Both the position numbers and the translations under genes were made by a program. The notes under the pieces are model-generated. The model had not been told where the DNA came from. It saw only the letters and a list, made by a program, of their open reading frames with translations, and did not search any database. From contig NZ_KE384442.1 of assembly GCF_000425745.1 (NCBI RefSeq), forward strand, positions 128,968 to 192,967: 64,000 nt of DNA, given 5' to 3'. Position 1 is the stretch's first letter. Every line of letters starts with the position of its first letter. Shown here one piece after another: positions 27,988 through 36,767 of this stretch. The stretch is from Pseudomonas cremoricolorata DSM 17059 = NBRC 16634. Lineage in GTDB: Bacteria; Pseudomonadota; Gammaproteobacteria; Pseudomonadales; Pseudomonadaceae.

Positions 27988-28039
27988 GAGCGGCAAGCTG
28001 CAAGTCAGACGCGAGCTCTAGCTTGAAGCTTGTCGCTTG
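27988..28039. repeat. GCGGCAAG-type inverted repeat after eda
   Basis: GAGCGGCAAGCTGCAAG (27988-28004) is mirrored by GCTTGAAGCTTGTCGCTTG (28021-28039) with a few mismatches. The same word family recurs between guaB and guaA. It can form a hairpin after eda and looks like a dispersed intergenic element of this genome. Confidence 0.6.
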
Positions 28040-28104
28040 ATGGGGCATGCGGCGTTTTTGTGAGTGGCCGGCGGGGCTTCACTGCGCGCCGGCCGAGCAC
28101 CGGC

Positions 28105-29253
28105 TCAAGGTCCGGGGAACGCCCAGGCCAGCAACGGCACTACGATCACGGTGGTCACGGCCATCGACAGTACATTGCCGATATAGCCATGCATGTAAGT
28201 CGGTAGGCGCTGACTGATCGCCACGGCCAATGGCGGAGCGAACAGCGCGCCCAGCGCTGCGCTGGCCCCCACCACCTGCCAATGCCCGCCAATCGTCAGC
28301 ACCGCGGCCGGCACCACCGAGACGATAGGAATATAGGTGGGGTACCAGCCGCGCGTCTTCCACTGAGCGCGCCAGAGCATCACGCCGAGCAGCGAGGCCA
28401 GTGCTTGACCGGCAATGATCTGCACGAGCAATTGCGATCCGTAGGCCGGCGCAGCGGGGGTCAGCCACCACGCCAGCAGCGCACCGGTCAGCAAGCCAAG
28501 ACTGGCGAGTTCGTTGCCGAAGAACGGCGCTTCGCTGAAGTCAGCCAGTACCCGGCGCAGGGTCCAGACGAAGCCGTAGTCGGCTTGCCGCGTCGGGGCG
28601 GTGGCCGGCGTGGGGCGGATACCCCCCTCGACCAGCGCCGGGCAGCGCTTGCACAGGATGAACGCCAATACGCTGGCCAGCGCCATGCCCAGCACATTGC
28701 CGATGACCACGGGCAATTGCAGTGGATAACAGAGGAAATTCACCAGCAGCAGGCTTGCCGGGGTCACCAGCAACGCGCCGAGCAGCGCGCCATTGAGCGC
28801 AACCCGCCAGCCGCCGCCGAACATCAGCACCATCGCAGCCGGCAGCGACACGAAGGCGACGAAGGTCGGTTGCCAGACACCGCTGCTCAAGGTCCAGCCC
28901 CATAACAGGTGGCTGAGCAGCAGGCCGAGCAAGGAACTGATGAACACCCAGGGCCACAAGCCCGTGCCGTAGCTGATCGCAAAGCCTTGCCAGCGGTAGC
29001 CTCGGTAATTCGCCCAGTGCCCCAGGCAAGCGCCTAGCAGCAGCCCCAGCGCGGGCAGCTCGTGTTTGTAGAATGCCACCTCGCTGATGTCGCCAAGTAT
29101 CCAGCGCAGGCGGCTCACCGGTTGATCCAAGGTGCTTGCCAGGGTGAGGTAATCCGGCCAGTTGCCCATCACCAGAACGACCAACAGCACAAGCGCCAAC
29201 GCGCCGAACAGCGCCATGCTCGAGAACATGGCTGAAGAGTGCGGACGGTTCAT
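28105..29253 (-). CDS. Multispanning membrane protein with two repeated halves, function unknown
   Basis: I do not recognise this 382-residue protein by family. It is almost entirely hydrophobic, with roughly ten membrane segments. Residues 48-200 and 231-376 are clearly related. LRWILGDISEVAFYKHELPALGLL matches LRRVLADFSEAPFFGNELASLGLL; PAAMVLMFGGGW matches PAAVLTIGGHW; and VIGNVLGMAL matches YIGNVLSMAV. This suggests an ancient internal duplication, as in many transporters. It starts 9 bp after the amidase stop with GAGGAGG upstream, so it may move the substrate or product of the neighbouring enzymes. Confidence 0.8.
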   Translation of the reverse strand: MNRPHSSAMFSSMALFGALALVLLVVLVMGNWPDYLTLASTLDQPVSRLRWILGDISEVAFYKHELPALGLLLGACLGHWANYRGYRWQGFAISYGTGLWPWVFISSLLGLLLSHLLWGWTLSSGVWQPTFVAFVSLPAAMVLMFGGGWRVALNGALLGALLVTPASLLLVNFLCYPLQLPVVIGNVLGMALASVLAFILCKRCPALVEGGIRPTPATAPTRQADYGFVWTLRRVLADFSEAPFFGNELASLGLLTGALLAWWLTPAAPAYGSQLLVQIIAGQALASLLGVMLWRAQWKTRGWYPTYIPIVSVVPAAVLTIGGHWQVVGASAALGALFAPPLAVAISQRLPTYMHGYIGNVLSMAVTTVIVVPLLAWAFPGP

Positions 29254-29262
29254 GCAGCCTCC

Positions 29263-30159
29263 TCAGCGCGGCAGCGGCGCGTGCAAGCGATAGCCGAGTG
29301 CGGCGTCGTACAGATCGGTACGGCGATCGCGCTGCAGATCGTTGAGGTTGTTCCATATCGGTGCGCTGCGCGCCGCCGTGAGATCGACATCGGCGTAGAC
29401 GATGCATTCCTCTTCAGCGCCGGCGACCTCACTGATCGGCCAGCCGTTGGTCCCGGCGATCAGCGAGCAGCCGAGGAAGCGCCCGTCGCGCTCGCTGCCG
29501 ATGCGGTTGGCGGCAGCGATGTAGAGGTTGTTGACATGGGCGGCGGTCATGGTCAGGTAAGAGGCCATGCAGCGGCCGGCCGCGTCGAACAGCGGCGGCG
29601 GCGTCCATACCCAGTTGTTCAGGGTCAGAATGATATCGGCGCCCTGGGCGGCCATCAGACGCGGCGCTTCCGGGAACCAGATATCCCAGCAGATCAGCAG
29701 CCCGATGCGGCCGATGGGCGTTTCGAACACTGGGAAACCCAGATCGCCCGGCGTGAACCAGAGCTTTTCCTGATTCCACAGGTGCGCCTTGCGGTAGTGG
29801 CCGAGCATGCCCTCGGGGCCGAAAAGTACGGCGCTGTCGTACAGCTTCAGCCCATCGCGCTCGGCGAAGCCTGCCGCCAGGTAGATCCCATGCTCGCGCG
29901 CAAGCTCCGCCCAGGCCCGCACACTGCGGCCCTCGCTCAACGTCTCGGCGTGCTCATACGCCTCGGCGCGGCTGTGAAAGGTGTAGCCGGTGTTGCTCAG
30001 TTCCGGCAGCACGATGAGGTTGGCACCCGTGCTGATCGCTTGCCTGGCGAGCGCCAGGCTGCATTGAAGATTATCGCCGCAATGCTCGACCCCCACTTGC
30101 GGATCGAACTGGATGACGGCGATTCGGACAGGGCTGATCGACTTGCAATGACTAGTCAT
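29263..30159 (-). CDS. Nitrilase-superfamily (carbon-nitrogen hydrolase) amidase
   Basis: This 298-residue cytoplasmic enzyme has the complete catalytic triad: E53 (LPELSNTGY), K124 (YRKAHLW) and C157 (LICWDIWFPE). Family members hydrolyse amides, carbamoyl groups or nitriles. A 2-monooxygenase-like gene lies upstream on the same strand, which suggests it hydrolyses the amide made by that enzyme, as DavA does after DavB in lysine breakdown. Its closest relatives cannot be stated from sequence alone, and N-carbamoyl hydrolysis is an alternative. The ATG at 30159 has AGGA 7 nt upstream. Confidence 0.85.
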   Translation of the reverse strand: MTSHCKSISPVRIAVIQFDPQVGVEHCGDNLQCSLALARQAISTGANLIVLPELSNTGYTFHSRAEAYEHAETLSEGRSVRAWAELAREHGIYLAAGFAERDGLKLYDSAVLFGPEGMLGHYRKAHLWNQEKLWFTPGDLGFPVFETPIGRIGLLICWDIWFPEAPRLMAAQGADIILTLNNWVWTPPPLFDAAGRCMASYLTMTAAHVNNLYIAAANRIGSERDGRFLGCSLIAGTNGWPISEVAGAEEECIVYADVDLTAARSAPIWNNLNDLQRDRRTDLYDAALGYRLHAPLPR

Positions 30160-30273
30160 TCCGGCTTCCTTTTTTCGGGTTGTTATGGAAGGCGGTCAGT
30201 ACAACGGGGATGCCCAGAGGCTGATAGTCGGGAGATTCCGAGCGGTTTGCAGGAATGGGCGTACAGGTTTGCG

Positions 30274-30299
30274 GGAGGTGGCCTACGAGGCGCACCTCC
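30274..30299. other. Hairpin between the flavoprotein and amidase genes
   Basis: GGAGGTG (30274-30280) pairs with CACCTCC (30293-30299). An inner GCC/GGC pair and one unpaired base extend the stem. It lies 10 bp after the flavoprotein stop, has no T-run, and could attenuate read-through. Confidence 0.4.
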
Positions 30300-30308
30300 G
30301 TCCAAACA

Positions 30309-32243
30309 TCAACGAACCTGATAGTGCGGGTAGTGGTCTAGCGAGAAGTCGCCGTTGAAGGTTGCCTGAGTGTGGTGACAAAGATTGATCACCACATCGA
30401 TGGCGGTCCGTAGGCAGGGTTCGGTCCAGCCGGCATCGACGGAGAAGGACTCTCCCGCCAGATACAGTCCTGAACTGCCGCTAAAGTCTCGGTTGTACTT
30501 CATCAGGGAAACGGCATCGTAGTAAGTCCCTGCGCGATACAACTTGGCGCAGCCTAGCGAATTGGCGTCCGTGAGCCATCGCTGTACGCGGACATTGCCA
30601 GTGTCGACATAAGGTGAAATGGGTTCTGCAATGTTGGTACAGCGCAGCAGGATGCGATCAAGTTCACCCAAGCACTTTTCCACCAACTTGCCATCCTCGA
30701 AGCTGGCCAGTTTGCTGGCATCGTCTTCCCAGGTGTAGCTGAGCAGAATGCAGTCTTGCGCGTAACTGTCGTTGTAGCGGTAAGCGTAAACATCGTGGAC
30801 GAAGCTGTCGGTCACCAAGATCTGCGGGATCTGTAGGTGTCGGTCGAGAAATGTTTTATCCAAGGCTGCGTAAACTTTGCAACTGGTCTCCCAGTGCGAA
30901 TGTTTCCAAGCGTCGATAATCGAGTCAGGTAGCAGCGCCTTGCTGAATCCATGCAGACGAATATTGGTTTCGATGATCCAGGATGGCACCGTGAGGATCA
31001 CGCTGTCGAACGTTTCGCTCGACGCCTGCACCTTGTCAGCATCGCTATGTTGCCAGCGATAACTGACACGAATGCGTCCATCCGATTGCTTGTCCAGAGC
31101 GAAAACCGAAGTGTCGGTCAACAGTCCATCCTCGCTCGTTACCAAGTGTTCATAAAGCGAAGTTTGAGCGTCGGCGATTGGCATGAGCAGCTGACACTCG
31201 TCCATTGCGACCAACCCTACATAGCTCGGTGGCTGGAACTTCAGACCTTTGCTGTCCGGGAGACTATCGACATGAAGATAAGGGGACGGCAGAGGCTGAC
31301 CTTGATCATCCACCCTGCCATGTACCAGTTGTAGATGGCTGCTGAAACCAAAGATCGCGGTCCGCAGAGGGTAAAGGCAGCACACGTCATAAAACGCTCC
31401 CCAACTGCCATCACCGATACCAATGGAGTAGAAAATCGCGGACTCTTCCGAGTTCATTCCCAGGCCGCCGAAATCACCTGGCTGCTCAGGCCTCAGCTTG
31501 TCCAATTCTGGAAGCGTCACCAAGTCGCGGAATGACAGTGTGTGGTAGCGCTCGACGATGGCAGACCAAAGTGCTGTCCAGCCTGCCGTTCCATACTCGG
31601 TCGCAACCTTGTTCGCGAAGCGCTTGGCGAAACGCAGCCATTTATCTTGCACACGCTGCAGTTTCGTATTGGGAGGGGGAGTGTCGCCGCTTGGGTTACG
31701 CCAAATCAGAAGCTCTGGATCGCTCCCATCATCCAACTGTCCCTCGCGCAGATAGATGCCCGTAGCATTGACCCATGGAGTACCGGGATTGGGAAAGTCC
31801 GAAATACGCAATTCGAACAATTGCGCGTAGTAGGCCATCAGCGAGCGGCCTGCCAGAGGCGGCTCGCCTGTCCTGTTGAACAGCGGCATGCGCATCGCGC
31901 CTAGCTCGAAGGGAGTGCTTGCTTTTCCCGTTGCAGAGTGCGCACTGGAGACGCTCATATGGCGCCCGCCCATACGTCGAGACTGCTCGATCAACGTGAT
32001 TTGGGTGTAGCCGCAGCGCAGCAATTCGCGGGCTGCGGTCAGTCCCGTGATTCCGGCTCCCACGATGGCGATACGATGTTGTGTACGGTTAGCCCGCGCC
32101 ACTCCGCCAGGCTGCTCGATCAGACGGCGGTAGTCGAAGCAAAGGTCCGGTGGATTGGGGAAACGTGCAGCCCAAGGAAGGCGTGATGACGCTGGCGCTC
32201 CCGTAATTTCGGCAGGATGGTTATGAGTTGATCCGATGGTCAT
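30309..32243 (-). CDS. FAD-dependent amino-acid 2-monooxygenase/oxidase (IaaM/DavB family)
   Basis: This flavoprotein of about 644 residues has the dinucleotide motif RIAIVGAGITG (58-68) and the conserved arginine block ELGAMRMP (R118). Late blocks LLSYTWEDDASKL, WLTDANSLGCAKL and GLYLAGESFSVDAGWTEPC closely follow tryptophan 2-monooxygenase IaaM and its lysine and phenylalanine relatives. Such enzymes turn an L-amino acid into an amide or keto acid. The substrate is not predictable here. I chose the ATG at 32243; a longer frame reaches 32444 but looks non-coding. G+C is low (30 of 60 bases at 30601-30660), suggesting recent transfer. Confidence 0.85.
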   Translation of the reverse strand: MTIGSTHNHPAEITGAPASSRLPWAARFPNPPDLCFDYRRLIEQPGGVARANRTQHRIAIVGAGITGLTAARELLRCGYTQITLIEQSRRMGGRHMSVSSAHSATGKASTPFELGAMRMPLFNRTGEPPLAGRSLMAYYAQLFELRISDFPNPGTPWVNATGIYLREGQLDDGSDPELLIWRNPSGDTPPPNTKLQRVQDKWLRFAKRFANKVATEYGTAGWTALWSAIVERYHTLSFRDLVTLPELDKLRPEQPGDFGGLGMNSEESAIFYSIGIGDGSWGAFYDVCCLYPLRTAIFGFSSHLQLVHGRVDDQGQPLPSPYLHVDSLPDSKGLKFQPPSYVGLVAMDECQLLMPIADAQTSLYEHLVTSEDGLLTDTSVFALDKQSDGRIRVSYRWQHSDADKVQASSETFDSVILTVPSWIIETNIRLHGFSKALLPDSIIDAWKHSHWETSCKVYAALDKTFLDRHLQIPQILVTDSFVHDVYAYRYNDSYAQDCILLSYTWEDDASKLASFEDGKLVEKCLGELDRILLRCTNIAEPISPYVDTGNVRVQRWLTDANSLGCAKLYRAGTYYDAVSLMKYNRDFSGSSGLYLAGESFSVDAGWTEPCLRTAIDVVINLCHHTQATFNGDFSLDHYPHYQVR

Positions 32244-32444
32244 GGTCAAAATTTCCGGGTGAATGGAAACCTGAGCATGTAGATTGGCTCGGCGTGTCGG
32301 GTGGGATTCGACTACCACCAGCGGCAAGATCGTCTTGGACTTGGTAGAGCTTGATGGCGAGCTGACCAGGTCTTGCGTTACCCCCCCTAAGCTAGTCATG
32401 CAGTGCGAGTGTGCCACTGGCATTGGTGTAAAAGCGCCACGCAT

Positions 32445-32476
32445 AAAAAAACCCGCATCACCGGATGCGGGTTTTT
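32445..32476. terminator. Bidirectional terminator after leuA
   Basis: ACCCGCATC (32451-32459) pairs with GATGCGGGT (32464-32472) around a 4-nt loop. An A-run lies on the left and a T-run on the right. It serves leuA (minus) and would also stop plus-strand transcription. Confidence 0.85.
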
Positions 32477-32498
32477 CAGTTACCGAGTAGCGTAGCGA

Positions 32499-34172
32499 TC
32501 AGGCCGCCTTGGCTTTCTGCTGGCTCAGCGAGCGGTTCAGTGCGCTGAACAGGGCCTTGAAGCTGGCGGTGGTGATGTTTTCGTCGATGCCGACGCCGTG
32601 CACCGGGCGATCACCTGCCACGCGCAGCTCGATGTAGGCCGCTGCTTTGGCGTTGGTGCCGGCGCCGATGGCGTGTTCGTTGTAGTCCATGATCTCGACG
32701 GCAACCGGAAGGCCGGCGACCAGGGCTTCCAGGGCGCCGTTGCCCTTGCCGCGCCAGTGCAGGGTGGTTTCGCCTTCGCCGGCGACTTCCACTTCCACGG
32801 CGCTGTGGCCGTTTTCTTCCTGCAGGCGATGGCTGACCAGTGCGTACGGGCTGTTGGCTTGCAGGTATTCCTTGTGCAACAGGCTGTAGATTTGTTGCGC
32901 GGTCATCTCCAGGCCCAGGCGGTCGGTTTCACCCTGCACGACCTGGCTGAATTCGATCTGCATGCGCCGCGGCAGGCTGATGCCGTATTCCTGTTCGAGC
33001 AGGTAGGTGATGCCACCTTTGCCCGACTGGCTGTTGACGCGAATCACCGCCTCGTAGCTGCGGCCAATGTCGGCAGGATCGATCGGCAGGTATGGCACTT
33101 CCCACAGTTCGCTGTCCTGCTGCTTGCTCAGGCCCTTGCGAATAGCGTCCTGGTGCGAGCCGGAGAACGCGGTGTGCACCAGATCGCCTACGTACGGATG
33201 ACGTGGGTGCACCGGCAACTGGTTGCATTCCTCGACTACCTTGCGCACGCCGTCGATGTCGGAGAAGTCCAACTGCGGGTCGATGCCCTGGGTGTAGAGG
33301 TTGAGCGCCAGGGTCACCAGGTCGACGTTACCGGTGCGCTCGCCATTACCGAACAGGCAGCCTTCGGCGCGGTCGGCGCCGGCCATCAGGCCCAGTTCGG
33401 TGGCGGCAATGCCGGTGCCGCGGTCGTTGTGGGTGTGCAGGCTGATGATCACGCTGTCGCGGCGATTGATGTTGCGGCAGAACCACTCGATCTGGTCGGC
33501 ATAGACGTTCGGCGTGGCCACTTCAACGGTCGCTGGCAGGTTGAGGATGATCTTGTGTTCTGGGGTGGGGTTCCACACCTCGATCACCGCGTCGCAGACT
33601 TCCTTGGCGAACTCCAGCTCGGTGGCGCTGAATGTCTCGGGCGAGTACTGGAAGGTCCACTGGGTTTCCGGCTGCTGCGCGGCGTACTTGACGAACAGCT
33701 TGGCGGCGTCGACGGCGATCTTCTTCACGCCGTCCTTGTCGGTGTTGAAGACGATGCGGCGGAACGCCGGGCAGGTGGCGTTGTACAGGTGGACGATGGC
33801 TTTCTTCGCCCCGCGCAACGATTCGAAGGTGCGCGCGATGAGGTCTTCACGGCCTTGGGTGAGCACCTGAATGGTAGTGTCGTCCGGGATGTGGCCGTCT
33901 TCGATCAGGCTGCGTACGAAGTCGAAGTCGGTCTGCGATGCCGCCGGGAACGAGGCTTCGATTTCCTTCACGCCCACTTGCACCAGCGTCTTCCAGAAGC
34001 GCAGCTTCTTCTCGGCATCCATCGGCTCGATCAGCGACTGGTTGCCATCACGCAGGTCGGAACTGCACCAGATCGGCGCGGCGGTGATGGTCTTGGAAGG
34101 CCAGGTGCGGTCGGGCAAATCGATGGTGGGGAAGGCGCGGTACTTCTTCGACGGGTCTTTGAGCATGGTCAT
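32499..34172 (-). CDS. leuA: 2-isopropylmalate synthase
   Basis: LeuA condenses acetyl-CoA with 2-ketoisovalerate in the first committed step of leucine synthesis. The 557-residue protein has the signature SSDLRDGNQSL, the metal-site segment SLHTHNDRG, and a C-terminal LeuA dimer/allosteric domain (about 430-550). The ATG at 34172 lies 8 nt after AAGGA. A Leu-rich leader peptide upstream indicates control by leucine supply. Confidence 0.96.
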   Translation of the reverse strand: MTMLKDPSKKYRAFPTIDLPDRTWPSKTITAAPIWCSSDLRDGNQSLIEPMDAEKKLRFWKTLVQVGVKEIEASFPAASQTDFDFVRSLIEDGHIPDDTTIQVLTQGREDLIARTFESLRGAKKAIVHLYNATCPAFRRIVFNTDKDGVKKIAVDAAKLFVKYAAQQPETQWTFQYSPETFSATELEFAKEVCDAVIEVWNPTPEHKIILNLPATVEVATPNVYADQIEWFCRNINRRDSVIISLHTHNDRGTGIAATELGLMAGADRAEGCLFGNGERTGNVDLVTLALNLYTQGIDPQLDFSDIDGVRKVVEECNQLPVHPRHPYVGDLVHTAFSGSHQDAIRKGLSKQQDSELWEVPYLPIDPADIGRSYEAVIRVNSQSGKGGITYLLEQEYGISLPRRMQIEFSQVVQGETDRLGLEMTAQQIYSLLHKEYLQANSPYALVSHRLQEENGHSAVEVEVAGEGETTLHWRGKGNGALEALVAGLPVAVEIMDYNEHAIGAGTNAKAAAYIELRVAGDRPVHGVGIDENITTASFKALFSALNRSLSQQKAKAA

Positions 34173-34247
34173 TGGAGCAATCCTTTAATGTGCGGCCTGA
34201 TCGGGCCTGCCGGGCAGAAACGAGGTAAGCGGGCGGGGCGACGCGAT

Positions 34248-34325
34248 TTACCTGGATAGTCGTGCGCTGACCAGGCAAAGGCTGCGGTGCTGACGAAGCA
34301 GAAGGTGGGTGTGGGCGGTATTCAT
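34248..34325 (-). CDS. leuL: leuA leader peptide
   Basis: A 25-codon frame begins MNTAHTHLLLRQHRS and ends in TAA about 75 nt before leuA. Six of its 25 codons are leucine, including three in a row. Such peptides sense charged tRNA-Leu by ribosome stalling. No classical T-run terminator is visible between it and leuA, so the control step may be translational or Rho-based. Symbol by analogy. Confidence 0.72.
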   Translation of the reverse strand: MNTAHTHLLLRQHRSLCLVSARLSR

Positions 34326-34548
34326 GGCGTCAACCGTAACCAGCGCTGCGGGGGTTGGCAAGCATTGCGGAAAAATTGAGAGGAATGCTTAAAAAGTTTC
34401 TTTACACGCTTTCGGCTGGCGCGAAATTCCCGATATTTCATATTTTCTTGCTGGATAATTTTCACAAGCGCAAGGCGCCGCCTGTAGGAGCGGCTCCAGC
34501 CGCGAAGGCCCGCAAAGCGGGCCCTTTACCGTCTGAGGCCCTGAACGC
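34326..34548. other. Intergenic region upstream of the leuA leader
   Basis: Together with the leader region, this makes the 376-bp gap between leuA and the M23 peptidase gene. It contains an AT-rich segment (34380-34465) likely to hold the leu promoter, then a REP element. No further gene is visible. Confidence 0.6.
34481..34523. repeat. P. putida-type REP element with hairpin
   Basis: The stretch beginning CCTGTAGGAGCGGCTCC and ending in the hairpin GGCCCGC-AAA-GCGGGCC (34507-34523) resembles the extragenic palindromes scattered through P. putida genomes. It lies 26 bp after the M23 peptidase stop and may also end that transcript. Confidence 0.75.
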
Positions 34549-35376
34549 TCAAGGCTGAAACGCCCCAATGAAGATCGCCGGATCGACCCGCGCATCGTTC
34601 AGGCTGACGTTCCAGTGCATGTGCGGGCCTGTCGCCCGCCCAGTGGAGCCCACACGACCGACGACCTCACCGCGGCGCAGCGTCTGGCCGTTTTGCACAT
34701 CGATCTTCGACATGTGGCAGAACATGCTGATGAAGCCCTGGCCGTGATCGACGAACACCGTGCGGCCATTGAAGAAGTAGTCGCCGATCAGAATCACCTT
34801 GCCGTTGGCCGGGGTCTTGATCGGTGTTCCGGCCGGCACGGCGAAGTCCAGGCCAGCGTGGGGGTTGCGCTCTTCACCGTTGAAGAAGCGGCGCACGCCG
34901 AACTTGCTCGACAGCGGGCCGTTGACCGGTTTGTCGAGAATCAGGTTGCTCGGCAGGGTCGGGCTGAAACTGCGGTAGGCCTTGATCTGCTCGGCCAGTT
35001 CGCGGTCGATGCGCTTGAGGTCGGCCGGGTTCGGATTGACCTGACGCTGGTTCTTCAGTGTGATGCGCTGTTCGGGGTACTTCTTGCTGCCCACGTTGAA
35101 AGGCAACTGGCGCGTGCCTTGGGTGAGGGTCGCGGTGCCCGGTTTCTGCGTCAGCGGAATGCCGACGATGGCCAGCCAGTTGTCCTGTTCCTTGACCACC
35201 AGCACCGGTTTGCCGTCGAAGCGGGCGCTGGGGGCGTTGGCGCCAGGGCCGAGGTCGACCACCGCCACGCCGCCGGGCACGGGCTTGTTCAGCGCGCGGG
35301 TGATGTAGCTGGCCTGGGCCAGCGGCGCCAGCAGGATCAGGCAAAGGGCGAACAGCGGGGCGAGCGAGCGGGGCAT
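34549..35376 (-). CDS. Secreted M23-family metallopeptidase
   Basis: This 275-residue periplasmic peptidase has a signal peptide ending near LAQA-SY (residue 23). An N-terminal domain is followed by a C-terminal M23/LytM domain. The zinc ligands lie in NPHAGLD and the HMHW motif, and both are intact, so it is probably an active peptidoglycan endopeptidase. It begins 3 bp after the xseA stop, in the same order as P. putida. Confidence 0.92.
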   Translation of the reverse strand: MPRSLAPLFALCLILLAPLAQASYITRALNKPVPGGVAVVDLGPGANAPSARFDGKPVLVVKEQDNWLAIVGIPLTQKPGTATLTQGTRQLPFNVGSKKYPEQRITLKNQRQVNPNPADLKRIDRELAEQIKAYRSFSPTLPSNLILDKPVNGPLSSKFGVRRFFNGEERNPHAGLDFAVPAGTPIKTPANGKVILIGDYFFNGRTVFVDHGQGFISMFCHMSKIDVQNGQTLRRGEVVGRVGSTGRATGPHMHWNVSLNDARVDPAIFIGAFQP

Positions 35377-35379
35377 GTG

Positions 35380-36759
35380 TCAATCCAGTAGAGAAAGGGT
35401 GACCGGGGTCTGGAAGTTGTCTTCGACGCGCACTTTCAGCTCGCCTTCGCCAAGGCGCGCGGTCAGCGCCTGGCCGTTGCGGGTCTGCGCGGCGCTGCGC
35501 ACGGCGTGGCCGTGTTCATCGAGCAGAATGCTGTAGCCGCGGGCCAGGGTGGCCAGCGGGCTGACCACCTGCAAGGTCTGCAACTGCGCCTGGAAGCGCT
35601 GGCGGCGGTCCTTGAGCAGCTCGCGCATGGCCCGTGGCAGGCGTTCTGCCAGCGTGTCGAGGCGCTGGCTGAGCAGCGTCAGCGCGCGCCCCGGATGCTG
35701 CGCCGCCAGGCGCATGTCCAGGCGGCTCAGGCGCTCATGGCGGCGCTGCAGGTCTTGGGCGAAGGCGCGGCGCAGGCGCATGTCGAGGTCATCGAGACGT
35801 TGCGCCTGCTGGCGCAGGCGCTCGCCCGGGTGGCGCAGGCGGCGGGTCAGGCCCTCGACGCGCAGGTGCTCGTGGGCCAGGCGGTTGCGCATGCGCAGCA
35901 CCAGGCGCCGTTGCAAGGTTTCCAGGCGCTGGCGCAAGCCGCTGCTGTCGGGCGCCAGCAGCTCGGCGGCGGCTGAAGGGGTAGGGGCGCGCACGTCGGC
36001 GACGAAGTCGCTGATCGACACGTCGGTTTCATGGCCTACCGCGCTGACGATGGGCGTGACGCAGGCGGCCACGGCGCGCGCCACGGCCTCTTCGTTGAAG
36101 CACCAGAGGTCTTCCAGCGAGCCGCCACCGCGGGCCAGGATCAGCGCATCGAAACCCTGGCGGTCGGCCAGTTGCAGGGCGCGAACGATCTGCGCCACCG
36201 CTTCGCGGCCCTGCACCGCGGTGGGGATCAGGTTCAGCTCGACCTGCGGCGCGCGCCGGCCGAACACGCTGATGATGTCGCGAATCACCGCGCCGGTCGG
36301 CGAGCTGATGATGCCGATGCGTTGCGGATGGGCGGGCAACGGACGTTTGCGCTCGGTGCTGAACAGGCCTTCGGCGCTGAGCTTTTCCTTCAGCGCCTCG
36401 AAGGCCAGGCGCAGCGCGCCGTCACCGGCCGGCTCCAGGGCGTCGACGATCAGTTGATAGTCGCCACGCCCCTCGAACAGCGACACCCGACCGCGCACCC
36501 GCACCGCCAGTCCGTCGCGCAGGGCCTGGCGCACGCGCGCGGCGTTCTGCCGGAACAGCGCGCAGCGAATCTGCGCGCCGCTGTCCTTGAGGGTGAAATA
36601 CAGGTGGCCGGAAGCCGGGCGGGCGAGGTTGGACAGCTCGCCTTCCACCCAGACACTACGGAACACATCTTCCAGCAGCACCCGGGCGCGGCCGTTGAGC
36701 TGGCTGACGGTGAGGACTTCGCGGTCCAGACCGAGGCGGTCGAAGGGGTCTTTGATCAT
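35380..36759 (-). CDS. xseA: Exodeoxyribonuclease VII large subunit
   Basis: XseA with XseB degrades single-stranded DNA. The 459-residue protein has an N-terminal OB-fold (about 1-105, VWVEGELSNLARPASGH) and the catalytic core GHETDVSISDFVADVRAPTPSAA split over about 238-265. A long coiled-coil region follows to about 400. I chose the ATG at 36759 (MIKDPFDRLGLDREV) by family; ATGs 9 and 12 nt earlier are possible, and no start has a clear ribosome-binding site. It overlaps or abuts the lysR gene end. Confidence 0.95.
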   Translation of the reverse strand: MIKDPFDRLGLDREVLTVSQLNGRARVLLEDVFRSVWVEGELSNLARPASGHLYFTLKDSGAQIRCALFRQNAARVRQALRDGLAVRVRGRVSLFEGRGDYQLIVDALEPAGDGALRLAFEALKEKLSAEGLFSTERKRPLPAHPQRIGIISSPTGAVIRDIISVFGRRAPQVELNLIPTAVQGREAVAQIVRALQLADRQGFDALILARGGGSLEDLWCFNEEAVARAVAACVTPIVSAVGHETDVSISDFVADVRAPTPSAAAELLAPDSSGLRQRLETLQRRLVLRMRNRLAHEHLRVEGLTRRLRHPGERLRQQAQRLDDLDMRLRRAFAQDLQRRHERLSRLDMRLAAQHPGRALTLLSQRLDTLAERLPRAMRELLKDRRQRFQAQLQTLQVVSPLATLARGYSILLDEHGHAVRSAAQTRNGQALTARLGEGELKVRVEDNFQTPVTLSLLD

Positions 36760-36767
36760 GGGCGGCA

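Noticed and set aside
32244..32444. N-terminal extension of the flavoprotein to 32444
   Set aside because: The extra 67 residues resemble no family N-terminus. The start at 32243 gives a protein whose fold begins at the usual distance from the FAD motif.
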